From the NCBI RefSeq assembly GCF_019399895.1, contig NC_091864.1, positions 12,130,001-12,194,000 of the forward strand: 64,000 nt of DNA, written 5' to 3'. The notes below the pieces were generated by a model, which had not been told where the DNA came from, searched no databases, and was given only the letters and a program-made list of their open reading frames with translations. Position numbers and translations under genes: made by a program. Source of the DNA: Cardiocondyla obscurior. Taxonomy: Eukaryota > Arthropoda > Insecta > Hymenoptera > Formicidae. Below, piece after piece: positions 36,455 through 48,400 of the stretch (positions are counted from its first letter, which is position 1; each line of letters opens with the position of its first letter).

Positions 36455-39400
36455 TCATAAGGATGTTTCGCTAGCACCGGAACTTTGGGATTGCAATGCC
36501 ATGCTTCCTTTATAGCCCATCGATTCCTCTTCCAGTAAGGCTATTCGTTGTTTTAATGTTTTTATCTGCAATTAATTAAAAAATATATGTGGTATATATA
36601 TATATATATTCAACACATCTTGTTTGTTTGTAATTATAAACCACAGTTTTAAAGTACACCATCATAGTGCAAGTTATTTTTTTAATTTATTACATACTAA
36701 AAAGTATGAATTATATACGCGTTATTTACTATGCTTGACAAATTTCGTGTGTGTGTGTGTGTGTGTGTGACATGCGAATCACGCGCGTGGTCGACGCATG
36801 GATATAAGAATATCCATGGGTCGACGTGGTTAGGTGGGTTAGGTTATCAGGAACAATTCAATATGGCGACAGCAAGCTGGTAGAAAAGACGGTCATGTGT
36901 ACTGTGATTTCGGATGGAATTTAGCCGTTTCAATGTATAGTCACGTATTGAAGAGGCTAATTAAAAAACTACCGGGAAAAAGGCTCGGCGAATATCGATT
37001 ACTGCCGCTGTTCTTCGCCATCGGGGCCACCTTAGAATACTGCATGATCAACTGGCACGTGGGTGAGGTTAACTTTTACGAAACGTATAAACGTCGAAAG
37101 GTAGAGGAGTTGGTGGAAGAGAGATTAAAGCAGGAACAAACTTGAAGAAAATTTTTTTCACACCGATCTCTACTCCACAATGCCAGCTAATGTAAGCCCG
37201 ATACGATACGCTGTGTTCTGTGCAGTAGCACTGATTACAATGCTGACTGGTGCGCAAATTGTTCACGAGATTTATAAACCGCTCGCCGATCTCGAGGATC
37301 TGGTTGAACAGAGACTAAAGGAGAGACGGAAAGAACTGCAGAAGAAATAGTAATGAAAAAGTATGTAGTTTAATAAATTAATGTGATTTTTTATGAGTAA
37401 GTGGTTTTTACTTTACCTGTGTACTTAATAAACATACCTGTGCAGCGTGTCTCTCAACCATTCCCAGCATTTGTTGTTCCAGCTTTTTTAATCTGGACTG
37501 ATATTTCTTCTTGGACTTTTCCAAAGTTTGAACCAGTGCTCTGAAGTGAGAAGAAGTGAGAGATGTTTTATTTTTACTTCAAGTACATTATTAAATGTAA
37601 CAAATAAATTATTCTGTATTAATTACCCGTTAGCTCTTTTCAGGTCGTTGACGAGTTCGGCGGACTGCTGATGCCTGAGTTCCGAATTCTTGTTAACTTC
37701 ATCTAAGGTTGAGATCAATTCCTGTAGGCGTTCTTTTAGCCTGGCCTCTCTGCCCAGTGCCTCGATTAATTCGGATTCCATTCCTTCGCTCTCGTTATCA
37801 CTTAATCCTCGATCCTGAAAAAGTACTTTCAATTAGCTGAGTTTCAGAAAGAGAACATGTGGAAAGGTTATATACAGTACCTTGTTTGTCGCCATTGCGA
37901 GCATAGCCTCCGCGTCGCTCAGCTGACCCTGAAGGTGCTGTATAGTGGCGTGTTGCGCCGCGATCTGTGTATCGCGTGCGTTCAATTTCAATTCTATCGT
38001 AGCACGTTCCTTCTCTAAGAGAAATACCCTAGCGCGTAATTCAGCCTTGTCTTCTCGCATAGCCATTAATTCCTATAAAAAAAATTCTTATAAAATAGAT
38101 TTTAGATAAATACTGGACTTACATTAAAAAATTTCAAGTTCTGAAATTTTTTTTCTTGGCGTTTTTAATCTAATTAGATACAGACTTGCATGAGTACGGC
38201 AGTTTCCAAGTCGAGTTTCCTCGCCTCTGCTAGAGAGATGGTGTTCTTTGAGTTCAAGGGTTCCGCGTGCACGCTCTCCAACTCAACCGCCGTTGATTTG
38301 ACCATTGTACGTTCTCCTTTCAACCTGCCGATGTGTCTTCTGAGTCGCTGCTCGTCCTCTACGCTCCACGTTATTTCCGATCTGGTAACAAATCGTATTT
38401 GTGACAAAATAATACTTACACTGCATGACGTAATACACTTACTCGTCCGACAAGACCATACTATCTTCCCACGGGGCGCCCAACGTATTAGAACAATCAT
38501 TCTCGAGTCTATTTAGTACGTGATACGCAACGTTTTCGGCCGCTCTTCTGTTATCAATCGTCACGCCGTTCCTCTCGGTGGAAAGTGCGATTTCGCTTTC
38601 CAATAGTGCGACTAGAACGTCGTAAGCTTCGATCGCGCGATCGCTGTACGAAAGCGCGAGTCGTAGCGCAGTCGCATTCGATTCATATTTGCCGACTAAT
38701 AAGCTCAACCTGTAACGTAAAGAAATGAGAAATGGAAAAAGAAAAAAAAAAAAAATTAATTTATCAAAGAAACGTTAATCAAAGAAAAGCCCTTATAGTC
38801 TTAAGGTGAATTTTATTAATTCGCACGTATTTATATAATTTTAATAAACGTACCTGTCGCACTGTGCCTTGCTCTCGTGCAACGTGAGCGCAAGGACCGC
38901 ATTGTTCGCCCGCGCGTGCTCAAGTCTACTATTCAATCGCTCCGTTTCGACTTCGAACTGCTTTTCCGAGCCGTTCAACTCCTGCAAGTTTGATTGCTCC
39001 AGGAGATCCGACACGAGGTGCTCGGCGACCATTGTGGAGCACACCTGAAATATATTGGAGACACAATCAGGCACTTGCCATAAAATTAAAAAAAAAAAAA
39101 AAAAAAAAAGGAATAAAATTCGTACCCCGAGATTAGTAATGTCCGGACCGGTAATGTGTCTCTCGTCGGTTCTCCTCAATCTCACCCTCTCTGCCATTTT
39201 GAGGACCGGTGGTTCCTCCCTCGTTACGCTCTTTGTCGTGGGTGTTTGTAGCGGCGGTAAAAGCGGCGAGCACGGTGCCGTCAAAGGTTCCGGCGAGCTG
39301 GTGTTGCCTCTTGTCTGCGAAGAGAAGAGGGTGGGAGCGTCAGAGAACGAAACGAGGGAGTTGTTGCAGTTTATTAACATCTCTTTGTTCCCTCCCCCCT

Positions 39401-42400
39401 GATCTTTATTCTTTATCCTACGTTTCTTTCATTTTCTTTATTAATATTAATTATTTTTATTGAAACATCGGTCTTGTTCTTTTCGGAAAGAGACCGAATT
39501 TCTGAGGAAACCGCTGCTCACCCGAAGTTCTCGGCGCGGCGAGTCGCTACTCGCCGTTTGCCTCTGATTGCCGCTCGGATTCTGGCTCTTGAAATGAACC
39601 AGTTGCGCTTGCAGACTAGTGATCTCCGCCCGTAACGCCGTAATCTCTTCTTGTAACGTCGCGACGGCGACACTCTGGCACGAGGCCGCCTGCTGCGTCG
39701 GTTCGGGGGTCGGCAACGCGGCCGGACTGTCCAGCTGTTCTCTACCGTTCTACATAAAAAAAAAAAATTAATAATAAAATATATAACAGAAAATTAAATT
39801 TCAATTAAATGTAAAGTATATCTCAAAGATTCTTGCGAAAGTTTCTTTACCTCTGTCGGTCGATTCTCGTCCTCGCAGCAGCTGGAATCGGCGTCCCCCA
39901 GGGTACGATCGCCATCTCCCTGATTGTCCCCGCCGCCCTCGCTCTCTTCTACCGGGTTAGTGATAGAGCCCTCGGCGTCCCTGCTCGTCTCGACTTCTAA
40001 GTCATTAAAACCAGATCACTTTAGATCGCCGCGGTCGCCGACGATAAAATACGCTCCTCTACAGTCGTAATTCGTAGAAACGAATCTACTCTGTCAATTC
40101 CGGTTATTTATCGATTGTTCCGCGCGATTAGTGCCCGAGACGCAACGGTATGCGCGCTATGACATCGCTCCTCTTCTCGGTATCTGACCGAGCGAAGCAG
40201 AATAGGAGCCGCGAGCCATCAAGGGAAGCTACTACTACGACCATTGTCGGAATTTGTAAAAAAAAAAAAAAATTTGCTGATATTTCTTTGCCGTGGCCAT
40301 TCATTACTCGACGCTTCGCGAGGACGGATCTTCTCCCTTCTCGGCGTTCACGAGCGAAATTGGTACGCGGAATCGCGATACTTTTCCGTTCGCATCGAAG
40401 CGGACTCCGCACCCTTACCAGACTCGTCCTCCTCGGCAATTACGGTGGCGCGATGCCGTTCCAGCTGTCTACCGAGCTCGGCGATGACGGAATGCAACTC
40501 GGTGAGCCGCTCCTCGTGCCGTGCCGCTTGCTGTTCCGCACGCTGCTCGGCGCGAGCCGCCTGGACCTCCGCCCGCATCAGCGCGGTCTCGGCCGTCTCT
40601 CGCGCGCGGGTGGCTGCCACCAGCCGTGAGTTCAGTTCGGCCACTTCGGACCGCAGAGAGGAGAGTGCGGCCGCGTGAAGCTGCAAAAGATTATTTTATT
40701 TTTTATTACCGTGCTTTTTTTTTACTCGGCTAATTAAAAAGTTAAATGATTTAAACAAGTTCATTATATCCCGATCTCTCTTTATTTCTGCTTGTATCTC
40801 GCGATCTTAATGTATCAATTTTAGATTAATTTTTTTTTATCGTCACGCTAGACGTTGAAAAAAATTTTATTTAACAAAGTTATCGTAACCCAGGGCTTCA
40901 TTTGCAACGGAGGATTAATAGTATTCGTTTTGCTGATAAAAAAAATTAATTAAACGATAAAATGGAAAATTATTAGTCGTTTATTTGGGAAATTAACGCC
41001 GATTACAATTTCGAAACGAGTCTCGCTTCGCTTCGTGTATAGCATACAATAGTAATTCGACAAATAATAGTACAAGTAATAGTATAAAAAGATAAATATC
41101 TTACGTGAACTCGTAGGACTTATAGATCAATCTAATCGAATTAAATATAATTTTATTGACGGGCGCAATTGGTTATCAAATGGATGCAATTTTTGTTGTA
41201 AAGCTGAATGCGCCAAAATAACGCGCAGATAGCGTGAGTCACATCTATTTGCTGATTTCTATACGGTTATGTAATTTTGATGATTGGTCATTACCGCGAA
41301 TCGAGCGCGATATCTTTCGGATTATTGCAGGAGGAATTAAACGGCTGCGTATCATCAACGCGGATCACGGCACGTCGTGAGCTCGTTTGCATTCTTTTTC
41401 CCGCAGACAATTGCGACTTATTCTTCTTACTGCTAGTTACGCGGAAGTGCGTAAAAAAAAAAGTGTACAAATACGGGTGTCCTTCGATATGTGCAACTAA
41501 CCATGTCGGACGTTACGAAATATAGACGATTATCGGTAATAGTCGAGCGCAATTCATCAAGAGGAAGCAAGGGGGCGGATAATAGCAAATAAGAGGCACT
41601 GACTGCGTGGTAACACGACATTCGTCTCCAAAATATCACCGGCGCCACATCAGTTTTCGTGCAAGTTTTTTGACTTCGTCCAGAAAGAAACTTCAGGTAC
41701 GAACATTGATTCGCTCGGGAAGACCGAGAAAAATTTCGCCGGGATCCGTCGCCACTGCAGACAGAAATTTTGCACAGCTTTCGGCTTATTTGTTTAGTGT
41801 TCGATATCCAGTCTCCTATTCTTATTAATCGATACGTGTCCTTCGTGCGACAGGTGGAACCCAAAGCTGATCGAAGATGAAGCTGACAGTTGCTCTATTG
41901 ATGGCCGTCGCCGTTGTGCTCGCGACGACGGTCGCTGCGAACGACGATAACGAGGAATACATTCATCTGCCGGGAAAGAGTTGCGATGATGCACCGCCTT
42001 GTCCCGATGACAGACCCTGCGTGATGGCACCACCTCATTGCAACTCTGGTACTTGCGGCACGGATCCGGTACCGACGTGCGGACCCAAGCCCTGATCGCG
42101 GCGAGCCCGCAAAGGTGATCCGGAGTCGCATTAATTCTCTATTATATTTCTGTTGTGTATCCTCACGCTTCTTATAATCAATAAAAAGTACTAGCACTAA
42201 TAGACTAAGAGCACCATTGCACCCAGACGAGTTACGGATTCGGCTAGAAGACGATTTCGCGCGATGTGTCTCGAAATTTTCACGACGGTTTCATTCACGG
42301 AGAGGATTCTCTTTCGCTCGGTTAAGGTCAGGGGCGCGTGTGTTGGTCCAGCGCAAACAGGGGGACACGGCGGCCGGAGTGTAATTCAAACAAAAAGCAA

Positions 42401-45400
42401 TCAAGGATTCAATTACAAGGCCGGCCGGCCGGCCGGCCGTGCGGCGGTTTGCAGTTTCATCGACGAGTAAGGTCACGAACGGAGAGATTCGATTACCGAA
42501 CCCGCCTTCGTGCACGTCGGCCCGTCCGCTGGCAATTAATTTAGATATAATTTTCACTCTTTCCCCCCTTCATTATTTTTCTGTTTCTCTCGCCTTCGAA
42601 AGCGTCGAGAGCGCAAAGTAATAATAATCACCTTAGTGGAGGATAAACATCATCGCGCTCGGCAAGTCTCGAAACGGTCGACAATATTTGCTTTATTTAA
42701 ATGCCAAGTTTAACGTAACGCTCAAGGGTTTTTTTTTTTTTTCTTTCCTTCGATAAATGTCTAAAAAGCCGCTCCAAGTCCGGCCAGATAACGTGCGAAG
42801 AAGCGTGCGATGTTCTTCTACAGAATTACTTTCCCCGTTGTTGCGGAGAAAAAAAGGAAAGGTGACGTGAGCCAGAGGTGCCAGACAACGGAGAGAGAGA
42901 CCCCGGTGGACCATATCCATTAACCTACATCGAAAAGAGCCGGCTGCATACAAATGACGGCGTCTTATATCGCGCGTGGGTGTGAGATACGCAAAGAGAA
43001 AAACGAGAGAGGAAAGAGGCGTCGAATATTTTCGCGAGCTGAGCGGTACGAGATACTTTCTTTTTTTTCCTCCTCCCCCATTAATACACGAGCAACTCCA
43101 AGTTATTTCTGATCCAAGATACCTACAATCGTACCGTGCGATTGTTGCGTTTCTCGTGGACGCGAAATGCCCCCTTTCTGCTCGCGCCATTGCAGAAGCA
43201 CGTTATTTTAGCATTGCCCTTCGAAGAAAATTAAATCTGGCGCAATAACGTGCACTGTGCAATTAGATTAGTATCGATATTAGCAGTAGAATTAATCTAA
43301 ATAATAGGCAAATTATGAGCGAGTTGACTCAGTCAAGTTTCGCGATGCGAAAACAGAACGTTTGTTTGCGTTGCAAGGTTGTAAATTTTCTCCGTGATTT
43401 TTTTTAATACCATGAAGCTTCAGTGTATTTTTTTTCCCCCTTTGGATTTCTTAAAAGTTTTCTGTTTTCCTTCGCTTGACTCTCAGACATATATTATTCT
43501 CGAGCGCATCGATAAGCGACTGCGAAATTGCACCGACGTTTATCGGTTTTCCGCGCCGCCAGTGTCGTGCAGACTTGGCGTATTATATTCATCGATGTCG
43601 AGAAACTCATAAACGTTAAGGATACAACCCTTTTCGCTGAACTTCACGGCGGTATGCGATCCAGCTCGAGGTTGCGATGTACCTGGGAAATGCCTACAAT
43701 TGTGCACCGAGCCACGGAACACAACGGTAGGCGTCTAATGACGATTTCACGGTTCGCGCGCGTTTCACCAGCCACGCGTGAGCGAAGATCCATTACGAAA
43801 ATCGCCGCTTGCCGATCGCCAGTACGCGGTGGTTTCGCGAATTATTCCTTCCGCACCGCTACCCTTTTAATTTTATTCTATTTTCACTCGACATTTAAAA
43901 AATAAATTTCTCTGGGACTCCGGTCTTTTCAAGGATCCGCGGAGTTAAGGGTTAAACATCGCGTCTAATCTTGGAATGAAAAACGGTTATATAAAGCACG
44001 TCGCCGAGTTTATCTCGGTAAATGTTATCTCTGTAAAGATAAAATAGGCAACGTTCTATTACTAACGAAGAACCATTCGAGAAAACGTAGAAATATCTCG
44101 GCAGCACGTTATAAAAGTGCTTTCGGTAATGCAACTTTTCAAGTGCAATTCTACGCTCGTATATCTTGAGGGGAAAAAGAATCCAGACCTACGCTTCGGC
44201 CCGGCGATATTTCGAGTCAGAATCGTTTTATCGGATATTACTCCGAACTAATTTTCACAAAAGTTACGCTTTATTTCGCGGGGAGAACGAAAACGACGAC
44301 GGAAGTTACCGCGTCGTGAGATTAACCCAAGAGAAATTTGTCGAAGAAGAACAAAATAAACCGAGGGTGTGCCACGGAGACGTCCAGGTCCCGTGGAGAC
44401 ACCGATGAGAGGAGGGTGTGCGTGATGCTTTAGGATAAGAGGTGTGGGTCATAAATATTAGAAGAACGTGGAAGCCCGAAACTAAAGGTTAATCTGCCTC
44501 CGTATTACGAAGGTTGAAATTGTACAAGGGTGATAAGTTAGAAAAATCGTCATAAACTGCAAATCTTAATTTATTATTTATAATTTTTTTTTATAAACTC
44601 TGAATAGAATACGCTCTTCGGTAATTTTTCGTTAATTCTGTTCAAGTTTGCAAAAATAATGGAGAGTACGATTATTCTGTTAATATTGATTTTAATATTT
44701 TTATTACTTGACGTAGCGAAATTAACGTGAAACGCCAAGCTTTTTCATGGGGTAGCATTACGCGGAGACAATCCTCGAAAGAAAGACCCGCGAAATTCAT
44801 TATTCGCGAATAGGCAAAGTGCTGTCAGATTTGTCCGCGTCCGCTCTCTCATTATGACTGACGTGCAATTTATCGAGTAAAAGTTCTTTTGTGTTTTCGT
44901 TTGTGTGACTGACGGTGGCACGGCGCGGTGATTTATCGTCGCTCGCGCGCGCTCCATGCAAAGCCGCGGAGATCTGAAAAGAGCGATGCCTGCAGCCTGC
45001 CTGCAGCCGTGTATCGACTCGTTGACAGGTTTTCCTGACAGCGTATATCAAGACGCGACGTCATATCGCGAGGTGGGAATGAAAAAAGTTAGCGTCGCGC
45101 GATAAATCAGCCGCCAAATCCTAAAATACGACCAGCGATATGGTAACGATATACGTATAAGTCGAGAGACAACGTTAAAAAAAAAAAAAAAAAAAAAATT
45201 ACTTTTTCTCTTCTCTAAAAATAATTCAAGATTTTTTTATTTTTTACAAAGACTCTTTTTCTTTCGGAATTTATTCGACAAATGTAATTATCGGATTTCT
45301 TTGAGAAGATATTAATTTCCCAATGCAACCTTTGAAGCTTAAACTACGCTGAGGCAAAAATGTATTTCTAGACGCCTAGTCTCCTCCCTTTCCTCGACCT

Positions 45401-48400
45401 TGCCGGTTTCTCCTTCACCTACATGGTTCGAGAAAACTTACTGCATTTTGCATGCCCTTATTGGCCTCGACCTGTATGGGCACGGTCTTATCGGGTCGGC
45501 GGTCATTAGGGCAGCAGAGCCACGACCTAGACCTGGTGAGCCCCCTGGACTCTTCGTCCTCGTCCTCGGCGGCTTCCTCGTCCTCGGTCGCACAGTGAAC
45601 GTAGACGAGATCGTCGCGGCGCGGCGGCGGCTCGAGTACGGCCTCCTTCGCGGCCAAGGTTGGCACGTGCCCGGAAAACATCTGCATCGGATAACGCGGC
45701 GGTAGCTGCTGCTGTTGGTGCTGAGGCTGTGGCTGCTGCTGTTGCTGCAGCTGCGCGTGCTGCCGACGCAGGTGATCCACGTAGTATCGCGGCTCCGCCG
45801 AGCCATTGTTCACGGCTACCGCGAAACCCGCCACGTTGAATTTCGAAGACTGCGAGCAGTTGGCGATCAGAGACGCTTCTCAGGAAGGCATTTTCCACCA
45901 TTCGGCGCGAGGTAATCTCGGATCGATCGAAATCGAGATCACCGTTTAAAGTAATCGCCACTGCCACCGACGGTTGTTCTTTTGCTTTACCTCGTCTTCT
46001 CGAGTTTCGTTTAATTTACTTTCGATCTCGTAGCACTCTGCGCCTTCCGGTACGCCCATTCACGATCACGCCGGACCGTCGTAAGCGGATGCTGCGGTGA
46101 TGCGCGACGCGCGCGATTGAGCCGCAATGGAATTCGCCAGCTGGCTAAACACGCGAGGAGGAAATGATCGATGACCGTTTAACTGCTTTGCTTATCCGAG
46201 GATGGAGAGACAGAGCTAGCGAGGAAGGCCGGCGAGTAACAGATCCGCGCGTTAGATGCGCCTCGCTTCGCGAGTTAATGCGGATTAACGTGGCGAGCGC
46301 GAGTACCGAGTGTAACGCAATATATCCGCGCGTACGCAACTCGCGCGAGTACGCGCGTGGAATAAAATATTTTCAAACCGTGAGAATGAGAGAGATTTAT
46401 GAATAAAGCGCGTGCCAGAATTTCGTGCTTCGTCGTATCAAGCGTGGCTGATTCGCGACAAGGATATGGGATGCGGCGATAAAGAGATACGCAATATCGC
46501 GATGGTCATTACATCGATGCCAGGTATTTCGCACATGGTATTGATCGACGGTCTATTTTCGACTCGCGGCGTATATATTTTTCGTACTCGCTCGCTCCTA
46601 GTCCGCAGCCACGGCTTTTGCGCATGGTCTAAACAACGTAAGCCGGCGGTTTTCGCGTGCGAATCGATACGCCGTTTTCAAAATAGCGCGTACGACCAGA
46701 AACTAACAGCCGATCGGGTCGTCGGAGTAAAAGTGCACAATGAATCATTCAACGAGTTCAAGCGCAAGTTGAATATAGTTTTTTCTTTAAAATCCTCGCG
46801 CAAACTTTGCGTAATTCGAAGATGTTAAAAAAGAAGAAGTGGTGGAGTAACACTTCAGAAATAAATTTGCAGAAAAGATTTACGCGAGTCTCTTTCGACG
46901 TTCCCATTTTTTTTTATTCTTTTTTTTCCGAGATGGTTAACGAGCTCGCCACACGACGTGACGACATTCGTTAATTATTCATTAGCGAGTCTGCGAAACC
47001 GTAAAACGTATCACGGATCGGATTACATTCGGGGGAGAGAATTAAAATTTGCCGCGCAAGCCAACGAGGCCGCCCTAAATATCTGAAATATTCAGTGCAT
47101 TTGAAAAGCTACGCGGCGCTCATCGCGTGCCGGCCGAGGCTTAAATGTGATTTATCTATCGCTCGCGAATGCATTTCTGCAACGTAGGCGCGTCGCCGAT
47201 CGATGCCGACGTATTTTTTTTTTCCCCCCTTTTATTCCGTTTGCAAAACCATCGCGTCGACGTGACCGGTTTACGTTACAGGACTGGGCCAGCGAGAAAA
47301 ACATTCCCGCCCTCGTGCGGAGTTGCGGGGGTGACAGCGACTTTAGATAGACGCGGAAACTTTCGAAGACAACCCTTCCTTAGTTTGACGGCAGAAACCC
47401 AATTTCCGCTGTTGCGCGCCCGCAAACCGTCCCGACGACGATCGACGGCAACGGCGCGACGTAAATCTCCTCCGGGGGTGGCGTAAAAATGCATCCGAAT
47501 ACGTCGACATAAATTCTCGGCCACGTTGGCCGTTACTCGCGAGCCGCGAATGGATTGCGATTACGCGGCGCTGGATGAGGCGCTCGATAAAACTGGCTAA
47601 ATAACGAGCCACGGCTCTCGAGCTAACGACGCTCGTCTAAAGTAGATACGGAAACTCCGCCCTTAATCTCGGTTGCGAGCATCGCGCGGCCTCGTCGAGA
47701 CCGTCACGGGGATTTCGATTAACTCCTTTTTCACGCTCGTATACCTATTAAACTCGAGCGAGCTCCCGGCTCGTTGAAGTAAACGGCCGGTGATCTCGAA
47801 GCGTGGCGCCGTCGCGTCTGACACTTTTCGGAAAATTGATCGATCAATTTCTTCTCCCTCGCGAAGCGCGGATAAAAAAAAAGGAAGAACCTGTTGAATT
47901 CGAAAAATATGTGCGCGGAAAATGAAATATGCAACGCGGTGTGGGCGTCGAATATACGGTCTCGTGTAAAAATAAAAAAAAATAAAAAAAAAAAAATCGA
48001 GAGAAACGAGAATTTAATAAATCATCCGCTGCCCACGGCAGTTATTTGTCCTCGCAGCGCCCACAGTGCGATTCACGAGGTGTTCTGCGTAATTGAGTTC
48101 GGCATTAAGTAGAGAGCCAAGATCTCCTTGGTCTAGAAACTCTTTAATTATTATTTAACTATTCGGGCCCACACGTTGCACGCGTTGAAAACTACAAAGT
48201 AGCAGCAATCCGAAAAAAAAAACAAACGAGCAAACTTCCCAATCGTTATTTCGGTATTGCGATTTACACATTTTACCGTCTATCTTATTAAATCGTACAA
48301 TGACCCTTAGTTTATTCCCTCTATCAATTAGACTGAAGATTAATTTTCAACTAAAAAAAAAAAAAAAGAATTGCATGTCGGCAGTAAAGCAAACGTGATT

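Larger units (their letters stand above)
36566..37437 (-). other. Last intron of MCC, hosting a dicistronic gene on the opposite strand
   Basis: An 872-bp intron (minus strand) that contains the complete SMIM4-BRAWNIN unit (36933-37350, plus strand), a (GT)n tract (36747-36769) and a 15-bp-stem hairpin (36790-36825). Confidence 0.85.
40681..45441 (-). other. MCC intron hosting a nested secreted-peptide gene
   Basis: A 4.8-kb intron on the minus strand. On the plus strand it holds a cysteine-rich peptide gene (41877-42095). A (GGCC)n tract lies at 42418-42439 and an A-run near 45178-45198. The other open frames overlap on both strands and are not supported. Confidence 0.6.

Noticed and set aside
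45527..45967. Alternative minus-strand frames, Ala- or Arg-rich, over the MCC exon
   Set aside because: They arise from the same CAG-rich repeat read in other frames; only the Gln-rich frame keeps phase with both neighbouring exons.
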